Of a stretch of 64,000 nucleotides of DNA, positions 1 to 11,166 are shown piece by piece (within the stretch, counting starts at the first letter, position 1; each line of letters starts with the position of its first letter). The DNA comes from Dichotomocladium elegans (Eukaryota; Mucoromycota; Mucoromycetes; Mucorales; Lichtheimiaceae). The stretch is from NCBI GenBank assembly GCA_025716815.1, contig JAIXMN010000004.1, positions 372,001 to 436,000 of the forward strand, given 5' to 3'. Both the position numbers and the translations under genes were made by a program. The notes beneath the pieces were generated by a model. That model saw only the letters and a list, made by a program, of their open reading frames with translations, ran no database searches and was not told where the DNA came from.

Positions 1-72
1 CTCCCCCACTTGGAGGCAAAAGAACATAAAGAAGGACAATCCCTAAAAAAAAAGAACACCTTCTTTCTCCAG

Positions 73-1063
73 TGTGATTTGGGATCCCAATCATGACGTA
101 TCGCGGATCATTGCAACAGATACCTCGGCCGTATATCTTTCGAATCCTGGAACGAACGATGTCAGTTTGCTGAGAAATAAGTGCACACACACACGTGCGC
201 AATAAACACATTGACGCGGTACTTAACCCTTCGGTGATGCATGTAGACACTCCTCTCGATCAAGGTAATAAAGGACCAAGAAGGAGACTGGCTTCAGAAC
301 GCTGCATGGAATCCGCATAACCGAGAATCTATCGTGACCGCGGCCGGAGACACGATGGCCGGATGGGATTTGCGGTCTGGCCAAAACGAGTTTATCCGCA
401 GTGGGGCACACAAAGGCACCATCCGAGCGGTAGACTACAATGCCAACAAGCCCTATTGCGTTGCAACCGGAGGCGACGATGCTCAAGTGCGCATATGGGA
501 TGTCCGACATCTCGATGAGCCGTTGATGGTCGTGGAAGGTCACACGCACTGGCAAGTAGTAGTAGTAGTAGTAGTAGTAGTAGGAGAAAAAGGATCAGAC
601 TGAGCAGTGTTTCATCGGGAAGCGGCGGTGAAACTGATTGTGGTTGTTTTGTAGGGTCTGGTGCGTCGCGTTCAACAAGTTCCACGACCAACTGCTTTTG
701 ACATCTGGATCGGATACGTTGGTGAACCTGCATAACATCGTTTCTGTGTCATCCGCTTCTTATATTGACACCAGTGATGAAAATGAGGAGGATGATATGC
801 CACATGATGAAGACGACTACTGGATCAGGTAATGGGGGCGGGGAGGATCAACATTAAAATGAGGGTCTTGATTTCACTCAACCATCTCCAGCCAGAAGCC
901 GACAGACGGATTAATATGTACCTATGACCAGCATGAGGATAGCGTCTACTCTGTAGCATGGAGCCCTGCTGACACATGGACCTTCGCTTCCCTATCTTAC
1001 GCCGGTCGAGTGGTAATCAGTCAAGTACCACAAGCCGAGAAGTTTAAGATTCTAGGTGTATAA
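73..1063 (+). CDS. EIPR1: EIPR1/TSSC1-like WD40-repeat protein (5' end outside window)
   Basis: The spliced frame reads as the C-terminal half of a WD40 beta-propeller of the EARP/GARP-interacting protein 1 (TSSC1) family, which works in endosome-to-Golgi and endosomal recycling with the EARP tether. Visible exons are about 73-160, 247-551, 655-828 and 892-1063. Repeats with [19 protein letters not shown] and [11 protein letters not shown] are followed by an acidic loop ([10 protein letters not shown]) and a last blade with [14 protein letters not shown] and [11 protein letters not shown], a succession matching my recollection of the family. The intron at 552-654 has a GC donor: only tg|GCAAGT joined to g|GTCTGG keeps the Trp and the frame. 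Exon 73-160 is supported by a WDPNHD blade start but its 3' edge is less sure. The 5' exons lie before the window. Confidence 0.85.
555..583 (+). repeat. (AGT)9 microsatellite inside an intron
   Basis: Nine AGT units plus AG fill the 5' part of the GC-AG intron of the EIPR1-like gene, starting three bases after its donor dinucleotide. Because the repeat consists of GTAGTA units, it offers many alternative GT dinucleotides immediately downstream of the real GC donor. Confidence 0.9.
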
Positions 1064-1959
1064 ACCGCGACGCTATGTTCCTGGCTTGGGAGGGCGGGAT
1101 ATTTTTTTTTATTGTCGAAACTATTGGATTTTTCTCGGCTATTCAACAAGTGGAACTTTTTTGTTCGCGGAATAATGTTATAGTTTAGCAGTCGTTATCA
1201 TGACATCAAAATCACTGCCTGCCTCAGAACGCATCATTGTCAGCAGTGAGGGCAGTGTTTCCTTGTGCTTCAGTGATGTCTTTGTGAATATGAACATTGT
1301 CAGGTATCGTGTTCACACCCCACAAACAAAGGCTTTTGTCCATTGATGACGATAGACGGGAGTTCCAACGCAGGAAGATTTTCATTATGTAATACTATAC
1401 TGTACTATACTCGGTATGGTACTTCACTCGTCAGTAACATATGCTGATCAACTTGTTGCTTGATGAAGGCAGAGGCTACCGGTGGATTTTCTCGCTGGCA
1501 GCCTGTTGGCAGGGGAATGGAATTAAACATTCCATGTGCTTTGTTATATTCCAAGGAAATCGCAGTACGAGGACTCATGATTTCTTTGTTTAGCAAAAGG
1601 CCGATCACCAAAACTGGCAGGAGGAGTGTTATCATTTGTCAAGTAGCGTCTGTTTTGAAGAGATGCTCAGGCTGGTCACCAGCAACTTGGGTAGAAGCGA
1701 ATACTGCTGCGTTGATTTTGATCCTCGATCCACCCAGCATACCTCTTGCGCCTTATTTACGTAATCTCACCAGACTCTTTACGTTGCACAGAACCATTGT
1801 TAGAGATTGGCAAAGAAATGCATAATAGTTGTTGTCTAATGTGCTCTTTCCTTTTACTTTGAAGTTGATGCATCCCCAGCCGTGTACGTACATACTTGCC
1901 AAACCCACTATAAGATCGATAGTGGCCGAAGGCAAGGTCAGCGTTTATCAAAACCTCTT
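1064..1959. other. Intergenic, no gene recognised
   Basis: Between the WD40 gene and the Fanzor-like pseudogene. An open frame at 1460-1825 (+) and one at 1405-1635 (-) are present, but neither resembles a protein family I know and neither shows a splice pattern. The left border of the mobile element probably lies here; I saw no terminal inverted repeat or target duplication. Confidence 0.5.
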
Positions 1960-3946
1960 TGAGATCTATTGGGTAGAAGCAGGAGTAACCGGGAGACGCT
2001 GGAAAAGCTGGTGCAGACTAGCCACTTTCTTACCACTCACACATACCAAATTTTCGCGCTGGATCCTCCTCCACGAGCTGGAACGCGACCGCGACTTCGA
2101 TCCCAGCGAGCTCCTCGGTCAAGCATTCTTTTATATAGTATTCTTCATTCTGGCCGGAAGAAAGGACATGTGCGAGAAGGTTAAACCGTCGACCAAGGCC
2201 ATTCATACAGGGACACCTTGAAGATTACACAAAGTCTGCCGACATTGAGCCTGGGAAACACCGCAACATGTCCCAGGAGGTGGTCTATGTCAGTACTGAC
2301 AGCATGACAATCTACAAAGTTAATGCCCAGCGGCGGTTTGGCGAGTGTTTCCGGCGTTTCCATCAACACTCTGTTGAACGTACGCCAGCCAAAAGAAGAT
2401 CTACGCAAGGAAATGGTTAACAAGGATGAACACGAATTCCGCCAGGTATGTGAGGAGAGAATATGGAGGCCAGCCCATCCTCGCTGAGCCGTCACCGATC
2501 CTCCAAGCGTACAGCGACACTTATGCATTCGCACAAGATGATATCTATCAATGCTTTCTATGAACTCTGCAAAACTTTAGAGGCAAGAGGGGCAAAGTCA
2601 ATCCATTGCTTCGCTCTCCGAACTTCCTGGCTGCCGTCCCATATGCACATCAACACGCGCATCCTACGCCAACATATATCAAGGCAGGCATCCACTAAAG
2701 CACCATCGGTCGAAAAGCCATCGGGGAAGGTACTTGACCTCAAGTCCAAGGCATACAAGGATAGGCATGGTAGAAGGTTCTTAGGAACGGTACAAACGGA
2801 TGGAGTATCTATATCAATCATACTCAAGACTCCTGACGCAAAGAGGAATCTTAATCGCAAGCGAAATCGGGCTGATGACGATGGTACGAGAAGCAAGGAC
2901 ACTCGGAGGAAGCAGAGCAAGCACAATCGCTCTGCAGATTGTTCCTACATTCATGACATTCCACAAGACGAGTTAAAAGACACCGAGGGAAAATGTCTTC
3001 TCATTGACCCAGGCGGTCGCGATATTCTTTATGGGATGCATGAGTTGAGCACGCCGAGCTCCCCAAAATACACCGGTATACGCGCAACCAGCGGGCCTGA
3101 GAAACAAGGATGGTGCGCTTTCGGCAGAACGTGCCATTGCCAAGGATCGTTATGATGACGAAAACACTATCCGCGAGGCTGAGGCTAGGCGTGCACAGAT
3201 ATCACATAGCACCGTCAATGCCGCCAGGTACAAGCTCTACGTCGAGGCCCGAGGAAGGGGATGGTCACTTCTCAGCAACTTTTATAGCAGTATCACCACT
3301 ACCCATACGGTATCAACGCACCCCGTGCACAGAAAGTATGGGCCGGCAAAGAGCGACTGGAAGAAGCGTCGAGCTCGAAAAATGCATCCATCTACTACTG
3401 ACCATGAGGCGCACAACTATCCGCTCCATCGGAAATTGCGTCTCTCTGCTTATATCAACCAGAGACAGGCAGATGCTAGATTAGTGCGGACGATACGACA
3501 CAGATTCGGAAGGGACACCCTACTTGTCATGGGATATTGGACTGCACCCATGGCCCGTTACCATGAGCCCATCCGCGGCAAGGGTTGGCGGGAAATGTTC
3601 AAGAGGCATGCGTTCAGGGTTTATTTGATTGACGAGTACCGTACCTCCGTGACCTGTCCCGAGTGCTCCAGCCGCCTGGAGTCCTTCAAGCGTGTCCACC
3701 AATCCGCGACCATGGCAGCGAGCAAAGCGTCCTGAAGTTAAATGCCATGGGGCTTCTAAGGTGTACAAAACTAAATTGTTTGAAGTCCATGGAAGAAGTT
3801 ATGGGATTGTCTCGATGGTGGGCTTTGGAACCGAGACACGACGCCCGTGCTTAACTTCAAGGCACATCCTCTTGAGCCTCCGGGTCAATGGCGAAATTCC
3901 AGAACGGTTCCGACGTGCCAAGTCTGTAAAACGCAAGGTACAGTAA
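1960..3946 (+). pseudogene. Degenerate Fanzor (TnpB-like RuvC endonuclease) gene
   Basis: The protein signal is spread over all three + frames. In order: an N-terminal stretch at about 1970-2220 (VQTSHFLTTHTYQIF, then WILLHELERDRDFD one frame away); a middle stretch at about 2690-3060 with TVQTDGVSISIILKT and the RuvC-I motif LLIDPGGRDILYGMHE; YTRNQRA at about 3070 in another frame; HRKLRLSAYINQRQAD and MARYHEPIRGKGW at 3420-3600; VYLIDEYRTSVTCPECSSRLE at about 3620-3680 (the rearranged RuvC-II glutamate typical of Fanzors plus the first zinc-binding pair); LLRCTKLNC near 3755 (second pair); and LWNRD at about 3823 (RuvC-III Asp). Frame changes near 3080-3150, 3690, 3752, 3800 and 3845 and several stops show it is dead. 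I compare from memory with Mucoromycota/Glomeromycota Fanzors. The active form would be an RNA-guided DNA nuclease carried by a transposon. Confidence 0.8.
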
Positions 3947-4032
3947 CTGCTGCATCTGACAGGAAGTCACGAGTGCATTACTAACGCAAAGGCTGACTCT
4001 CGCAATCCCCCTTAAAGAAATTTCCGGCCCTG

Positions 4033-4116
4033 TTATCGCAGGGTTAAGATGCGATAAGCAAGAGACTTGGGCCACCCTCCATTCAGTGAATGGAGAGGAG
4101 ACACACCCTGTAGGTG
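4033..4116. repeat. Cluster of three perfect hairpins 3' of the Fanzor-like pseudogene
   Basis: Three inverted repeats lie within 84 bases. TTATCGCA (4033-4040) pairs with TGCGATAA (4050-4057) across a 9-nt loop. CTCCATTCA (4077-4085) is the exact complement of TGAATGGAG (4087-4095) with one central base. CACC (4104-4107) pairs with GGTG (4113-4116) across 5 nt. They start about 85 bp after the last recognisable Fanzor-like codon. Guide-RNA scaffolds of TnpB/Fanzor elements lie at and beyond the 3' end of the nuclease gene, so a relic guide-RNA or transposon right end is possible; that is inference. Confidence 0.5.
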
Positions 4117-5250
4117 AGCCGGGTGAGAAGAGAGTCATACAGCCTGCTATGTGACAACAAATAGACTCGACCTGCTAACATCATCATTTCATCGGCGCAC
4201 ACGCAAACCGCTAGCGGCTTATGACACGCATAAGTTGCCTCTACTGAACCGCAAATACTATCTGCTGATGGCGTGATATCCATGATTGCATAACGCAAAA
4301 GTAGAAAGGATGACGGTGGTGGATTATAAAGTACGCGATCTCGTAGGATATATGTATGCTACTTGTGCTTACATACTTTTTCGGGTGCTGGTACGTGCTT
4401 CTCGATGCGCTCGAATCATTATCCGGTACGTCATCTGTTGCTTGTTGTCCCGTAGGGTGTGGATCATTCGAGGGAGGGAGAGGATCACAGGAGAAAAGCA
4501 TGCAGAGAGAGGGAAAGAATTGGGTACGTGAATGGATTTCATTTTCTTTCACAAATTTAAAAAAAGGTGGGGAGGGGGGTGGCTCCGGCTTAAAGCGAAG
4601 CCTGTACAGCGAACCACCCGAACCAGTTAAAAAATTATGCGCTCGATATGTCTTGATTGCCATACCGCAAGAGCCAATAGAGCTCTTGTCACATCAGCGC
4701 CAGAAGCACTTTGTGACGCGCCCTTTTTTAACGGGACCTCAATCTCGCAATTTCGTCGACCCACCTGAATCGGTCAGCACTGTAACATCAACTTGTGGTC
4801 TTCCCTCTTTTCCTAAAAAATTCAAACCTCAGCATGACATTCCGAAACGAATCATCCATCTCTTTATGAGCGATTCATCACCTGTCACCTCGCTGATGAC
4901 CATGCATTGCCCTGAACTTCTATCTGTTTTTGTTCCCACAAGAATACCTATCTTGCGCGGCAGTACCTCTGCGCCGTCCTGACATGTATATGTCAATATC
5001 CTCCCCCCCAAAAAAAAAGAGAGACGGAGATGAAAGAAGCGCATAGCTGTAACATGAATATGATAAGACAGCAATTTTAAGGAACATGGATCCTTTAAAC
5101 AGAGAGAAATAGTGACACGAAACGCAAGCAAAGATGGGCTATAGTTGTGACAGGGTGCCTACAGCTTGATACGCTTTGCAGTTTGAGCAAGGTAGCATAT
5201 TTGAGGGTATGAAGAAGGATTGTATTTTTTCAACTGTCTAATGTATTTCT
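4117..5250. other. Intergenic, no gene recognised
   Basis: Homopolymer runs (poly-G near 4568-4577, C and A runs near 5004-5020) and no coding signal. A segment at about 4563-4640 combines a G-rich run with short inverted motifs (CCGGCTTaAAGCgaAGCC) and looks like a small dispersed-repeat end, which cannot be shown from one copy. Confidence 0.4.
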
Positions 5251-6438
5251 TTAAATTTTCGATGAACCAACAAGCGCACCGCCATCAACGACGATCGTAG
5301 CACCATTGGTATAGTTGCCTGCACGGGATGCAAGATAGATACATGTGCCTGCAACATCCTCAGGAGATCCCACACGTCCCAGGGGAACACGTTGCACAAT
5401 CTCATCGCCATGGTCGCGCAGAGTTGCAGCCATCATCTTGGATGGGAACGAGCCCGGCGCAATCGAGTTGACAAGGATGAACTCTTTACCGAGACGACTC
5501 GCCAAGTGCCTGCTCAAGTGGTGAACGGCAGCCTTCGAGGCAGAGTAGGCATATGTCTCAAAGCCAGGAACCTGGTCGTTAGAAGCATCGGGCGGTTAAA
5601 CTCAGCTTTCCAGCGTTTCTCTGACGCGGTATAGAGAGCAAAAATACCTGTTCACCGTTGATGGATCCAATATTAATCACACGGGCAGGATTCGCTTGCG
5701 TAGCATTCGCACGTAGCAGGGGAAGAAGACTGTTGTGCAGAAGTGGATGGGTCGAGTAGCTTTAGCAACACCACATGTAACACCCAGTCCATTTCGAAGC
5801 ACTTACGCCTGGGTCAGGCCAAAAACGCGGTTAACATTAAGAGTCATGATCTTGTTAAATGCAGCATCGGGATATTGGTCGATAGGAGCGCCCCAGGTGG
5901 CACCGGCGTTATTGACCAGCACGTCCAAATCTACATGGTAGCATAAATCAGTTTGGCTTGCTCCTGATGTAGACAACCCTGAAGCGTGGTCTTACGATCC
6001 TCCTGTTTTGATAGGGCTGCGGCAAGCTTCTTGACATCTTCTGAATTTTGCAAGTCAGCGGGAATAGCAATGCATTGACCAGGGCCGAGGGCGCTCAATT
6101 TGGCAGCAACCTAAAAAAAAATTATTTAACCAACTCACGCATCGAACACTCCATTTTGCTCTCAATGGCACAAAGAAAAGAAAAATGAATGCCATGTTTC
6201 CTTTACCTCATCGCATGCCTTAACGGAACGGCTGCTAATGTAGACTTTGGCACCACCTTGAACAAAACCCTACAGTATGTCGTCGGATCGACCTCATTGT
6301 GTGAGAAAGACAAGGTTATAATGGGAAGGTGAGATAAGAATCTGTACTAACAGTAGCAATCATCTCGCCAATGCCGCGGGAGCCGCCGGTGACAAGAACA
6401 ACCTTTCCCTTGACGCTGAAGAGAGCTTCGATATCCAT
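5251..6438 (-). CDS. Short-chain dehydrogenase/reductase, RhlG-like, with SKI C-terminus
   Basis: Six exons on the minus strand (6352-6438, 6207-6269, 5996-6110, 5807-5930, 5648-5729, 5251-5571) give a 263-aa NAD(P)H-dependent oxidoreductase. The nucleotide-binding motif TGGSRGIG is at residues 17-24, NNAG at 95-98, the catalytic Ser in NIGSING near 152, and Tyr166/Lys170 in YAYSASK. The order and the VPGFETYAYSASKAA context resemble the RhlG-like 3-oxoacyl reductase branch of classical SDRs; the substrate is unknown. All introns are GT-AG and phase-consistent. The protein ends in Ser-Lys-Ile, a possible weak peroxisomal targeting signal (PTS1 variant), so a role in peroxisomal lipid metabolism is conceivable but inferred. 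Its start lies about 200 bp from the stop of the SEC14-like gene on the same strand. Confidence 0.88.
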
Positions 6439-6635
6439 GATTTAGGAGAAAAAAGAATAAAAGGAAGTGAGCTGGGGAAGGAAATCAAGCGGGGGTAAAA
6501 TGACAGATGGCGGCATTTCGGCTGACAAACGTGATATTCATCTCAGTGCTTAGTTTACAAACGAGGTAGGGCCAAGAGACGGGCATGACGTATTTAAAAA
6601 GACAGCAAAAGGTGTTTATAAATAGAATCTATATT

Positions 6636-8094
6636 CTAAGGGGAGGAGGAGGTTCGAGTTGTAGAAGGGCCTCGGAAGAGTTCTTCAGTCTCTGACTTGA
6701 TCATGATATCCGTATTGTAGACAGAAGAAGTTTTTTCGTTGTGGGGCTGGGGATCGACCACGGGGATGTTTTTGAGAACTAAAGATGGGGGAAGCAACGA
6801 TGGAGGTTTAGGTGCGCATAAACAACGTTCGAGCAGCATACCTTGCGATGGAACACAACCGCCTTGCATGTGGGCGCAGACGCATTTACCGCCTAAGAAT
6901 GTCGGGAGGTTCTCGGCAGGGATTTGCTCGAGCAGCGTACTCTGGAAGTCCTTACCGAGGATCTGGATCTTGTTGATTGTCTACGTTTCGACGGCCCCCG
7001 ATTAGTTTATCACTGCGTACACGTGTCGTTGCAGTATTTCTCGCAATGAGCCTTACGCCAGGATCCAGCCAGCCCTTGACGATTTTCCAGACCATGACGA
7101 ATGCGGATGGTGCGTTCACCAAGTAGAGTTTGTTCAATGTTTCGGGGTAGTATTTTTGATCGACGTCCGATATGGCGCGAATGAACTGCAGCGCAGGCAT
7201 ATGGAACTCTACGCAGACCATCATCGCTTTATGAATACTATACTATGGATAGGTGTTCCTCGTCCCTCGAACTCACGATGCCATCCCATGCCTGTGCAGT
7301 CAAAGATAACCGTCTCGCGATTGATGGTTCGATTCGCGGTAATCGAGCAGTCGCGCATGATGACACGATGAAGGAATTCGTTGCACCCGATATGATAGTT
7401 ATTCACTTCCTCTATTGTTGCATTTTGCGCAAGTTCTTTTGCTGCATGGTAGCCCTAAACCCCAACCTTTAAAAACACGATCCTTTGGCCCTCCTCCCCT
7501 GAATTTACCAATCGCTCAATGTACACTGGACACCCATCCTTGTCGGTCTTGTGAAGGCACGTGCCGCCCATCCATCGGTTGATTCTCAGTACAGATTCAG
7601 ACACGCCTCGGCTGGCTTCCAGATTTCCGTCCGGGATGGTTGAAAAGCCTCGGATGGGATACAGCAGCGGCAACTGATTTTCCCTTGTCGCCACCGGCAA
7701 CAAGTCGATCTTGTTTTCTTTTCGCCAGTTGATCATCGCCAAGAGCTGATTCTTGGCTGCTTTCTGTTTGTTCATTAGATAACCGAGCCAATCGTTTCTT
7801 CTGCTGATCGCGCACGTGGATGTGGACCGTTACTTACCACATTCCAACTACGAGCAATGAGGAATTGCTTCAGATACTACGTAAACGAACCACGTTACAA
7901 ATCCAGAAAACGTCAGCGAGAAACGAAGAAAGAATTGGCATGCAAACCTCGTCTTTGAAAGAGCCATAGTCAGGACCCAACTCTTCACGGAATTGTGCTA
8001 GTATAGCATCTTCTTCTTGCTGGGACATGCCCATCGTCGTTGCAGGAAACAAGGAATCAACTCGCCAGGGCGGAGTCTCCGATGTGACAGACAT
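6636..8094 (-). CDS. SEC14-like CRAL-TRIO lipid-binding protein
   Basis: Exons 7948-8094, 7838-7876, 7509-7763, 7277-7454, 7057-7208 and 6636-6980 join to 371 aa. The N-terminal CRAL-TRIO-N helix region contains YLKQFLIARSWNV. The CRAL-TRIO lipid pocket follows with VIFDCTGMGWHQFHMPAL, VDQKYYPETLNKLYLVNAP and GWLDPGTINKIQIL, then IPAENLPTFLGGKC. These are hallmark Sec14 blocks; such proteins exchange phosphatidylinositol and phosphatidylcholine between membranes and stimulate phosphoinositide synthesis. A Ser/Thr/Pro-rich tail of about 50 residues ends the protein. The start at 8094 is the first in-frame Met; MGMSQQEEDAIL 20 residues later is an alternative. Which Sec14 paralogue this is cannot be said. 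Confidence 0.9.
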
Positions 8095-9685
8095 GGGGCA
8101 AGCCCTGAATGAGCCTTTGTCACGTGATTTGCGGCAAGATAGAGGTACGAGGGTGGAAATTAGCCAACCTCATGGGCGGGGGTGGGGAAACGCTTTAGGA
8201 GGTGCGGACAGGGATGAGTCAAAATCGCAATGCTCTCTCTCACACACTCCCCCATAATAGAAGCCGAACCGTCGGGCTCAATCGAGTTGTATTCGGTAAA
8301 CAAAAAAAAAAAAAAAACCAGCCAGCCGCTGATCTTTGATCGGCCCAGTGGGCCCGAGATTTTGCCGAGTCGCTGATTAAGATTTGGCGATGAAGCTTTG
8401 CGTTGATCTGCGAGAGCGCGCGCGACGGGTGTTGTTGGTGTTGATGATTGCTTCCCGCAGCTCCCCTAACTCCAAAAATGGAATGGGTTACAAATAAAAT
8501 CCTGAGTTTCAGATCGAACAATCCGGCAGGACTAAAATGTTGGGAATGTCCATCCACCAAACCCCCAAAAGCATTCGCACACACATCTCTCCTCAAGGGG
8601 AGTTCGAATGTATCCAACTCTTGCTGTAAAGTATACTTTTTTTTTAAAAAAAACAACAACAAGAGGATCATTCCAGAAACTACCGTCTCTTCCCGGCGTG
8701 GCTCTCTAGCCGACTCACCGCGCTCTCGCACAAACAATAATAACCCCGTGATGCTTCAGTTGCAACAAGAGAACAAGTGTCAGCCCGTGTTTGCCGGATA
8801 GGAAAAAGGAAAAAAGGGCGAATGTGAGTAAAAAAGACCGACATAGCATCTCTATTTTGCTCAGCAGTTACATCTCCCTCCACCCCCGGTGGCGAAGGGC
8901 AGGGATCGGCAAATTCGACATGTCGTGATCCAAAAAAAAATACACTAGTTCGGTTTCTCCAGAGACGTGCGTGTACGCACAAGGCGCTTTCTCATCCATT
9001 GGTCAAAGGTCGATAGCCCGGGGAAGGGGGGTGGGTTGTGGTTATGTGATCCCGGTGGGGGTGGGTGTGGGATGGGGGGGGGGGAGCGGTTACTGCGCCG
9101 AAAAAAAAAGCCTGAGCTATGGGATATTAAGAAATCCAAGAACGGCAAGAACACATAAGGTAGGTCTTGGCGAGGTGATACCCGTTGCTGCATAACAGTC
9201 CGGGTCAAATCAGAAATAACATGTGTACAGATCACGAAACCCATTCTTTCTATTGAGTAACCAGAAACATCCGTGTATTTCGAAGCAAGAAAGAATAGAA
9301 ACTATGTACACAAAATGAAGAAGAAAAAAAAGATAGGGCGACCGGGCAAGGCGGAGGGCAAGAAGGAGGAGAGGAAGGAAAAGCGAGAATGCGTTCTTCA
9401 TATATAGACACAACCTGAGGAAAAAGAACGAACATAAAAGAAAATATTACAAATCCCTTTTACATGATAAAAGGGGAGAGGGTGAGGAATAGACAGCAAA
9501 TCGGTGGTGGCATAAACGTGGTGGTGGTGGGACATCGGTCGGTCGGTGCGTGTGTGCATGTGTGCAGTGGGGGATTGATAGATGGGGTAACCAGCGGGTG
9601 AAGATGCGGAGGGCGTAACAAGTTTTTCTTTTTTTTTGGGGGGGGGGAAGGGAGCAAAGGATTGATGATGTTCTTGGTTTGTGAT
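8095..9685. other. Intergenic, no gene recognised
   Basis: Upstream region of the SEC14-like gene and downstream region of the GATA-like gene. It has long A, G and C runs (for example 8301-8316 A, 9074-9085 G-rich) and several accidental frames on both strands with low-complexity composition. I see no conserved protein or RNA gene. Confidence 0.5.
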
Positions 9686-11166
9686 TTAGTCGGTCGCGTC
9701 ATGCATATCTTCATCATCTTCATCGCCCGTATTGTTCTGCAAGACCCAGCCGACCTTCCAAGGTCGACCACAGGTCCAGTACTTGGGTGTGCATACAAAG
9801 CCTTCGATGTCTTCATCGGGGTCAACTCGACCGTTTGGACGCAAGCGAATCATTCGTTCGATATGCTGCATTGCTTTACGTTTCTCCTCTTTGCAGAATA
9901 CCCAGCGGCAATGTCGGCACACACAGCCTCCGCTCTTGTTGTATCTACTGGCGGCATAAGTACATGGTTGGAGCACGATCTGCAATTTTTGCAACGTTAC
10001 CTTAGTCCGCACTTGTTGCAGAGATAGACAAACTTCTTGCCCTTGTCATTGTAAACCGAACTGGTCGGGAACGGCCAGTTGAATGCCTTGCGCATACAGC
10101 CGTCAGATGATTCTTGACATGCCTGGCAGGGCCCTTTGACGCGCGATGGTCGGCCTGCCGGGGGTGATCGCTTAGGGGGAGAGGTCGCCTCTGTTGATGA
10201 GGACGCTTCCCGGTGCTCTTGTTCTTCTTGTTGTGAAGTCGCGTGCTCCGGTTCTTGTTGTTGTTGGGGCGGTTGCGGAGGTGCCAGCTCATCAATCCAA
10301 GGCCTTCGACGGATTTCCTTGAGAAGCTGCTGCTGCTCCTGCTGCTGCTGCTGTTGTTGTTGTTTTTCGTTTTCTGCTTCGCTCATTTCGGTATCACCCT
10401 CATCCTCGTCAGTGTGGGTTTGCTGTTGCTTCTGTTGCCTTGAAGAAGATGTCCGGGGTATGTCAATGTGAGTCGGCTTTCGAGAAGCCGCGCGCTTCAA
10501 GGACCGATGCTGCAAAGCCATCCGGTGGCGTCTTGACTGTTTTTGTTGTTGTTGTTGTTGTTGTTGTTGGCCGTTTCGAGCCTGGGCTACTCGTTTCCTT
10601 AGCGCCGTCAGAAGCGACTCGCCACAGATAACCCGCGACGTGCATGCGATCCCACAGCAGTCCTCGAGCTTGCAATCTGGGCAGATGGGACGGTCATGTG
10701 GTGCTGTGGGGAGTGCTGCGGGCGCCGGGAAAAATGGGTGTGATCGCACATCGAGCTGGAACACAACACTCTTATCAAGGGCGCTTGCTTGGATGGCATC
10801 CTTGATGGCGGGGGGCGAACGGTGCGGAATCGATTTGCGGATCGATCGCGACACAACAGGATCAAGATGTAACGTCATCGTCGGGGACCCGGTCGAGGAT
10901 TCCTCATCCTCTTCGCTGTCATGGAGTAGCTCCGGCGGCGAGGGCATCGACGCAGGCTGATGCCGGTGGAAAGCGCTACGGGGTTTGCCATCAACGTTGC
11001 TATCGATCGTTGATGTGGATGATACATCACCAGCAGTGGCGTGACCATAGATGGTGTGATGGTGATGGTGGTGGTGGTGGTCGTGATGAGTACCGGATTG
11101 TGCTTGACGATGGTGGTGGTGATCGTACGGCATCGATACAGGGGCGGTCAGGGTAGTCAGATCCAT
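9686..11166 (-). CDS. GATA-like zinc-finger transcriptional regulator, His- and Gln-rich
   Basis: Two exons, 10001-11166 and 9686-9944, separated by a 56-bp intron that falls between the two halves of CGLR|YNK, give 474 aa. The C-terminal domain reads C347-x2-C350-x32-C383-x2-C386 followed by GLRYNKSGG and a further CVCRHCRWVFC cluster. CNKCGLRYNK is the signature of a GATA-type finger, but the loop is 32 residues instead of the usual 17-20 and extra cysteines follow. A second Cys-rich patch (CPDCKLEDCCGIAC) lies in the N-terminal half. Between them are several polyQ blocks (CAG/CAA runs) and an N-terminal His-rich stretch. The protein probably acts as a nuclear DNA-binding regulator. The alternative is a fungus-specific Cys-rich family only superficially similar to GATA factors. 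Confidence 0.7.

Noticed and set aside
8240..8737. 165-codon minus-strand frame upstream of the SEC14-like gene
   Set aside because: Runs through two A/T homopolymers, low complexity, no family resemblance.
10136..10471. Cys/Val/Ser-rich plus-strand frame opposite the GATA-like gene
   Set aside because: Polycysteine-like runs are the reverse reading of CAG/CAA glutamine tracts.
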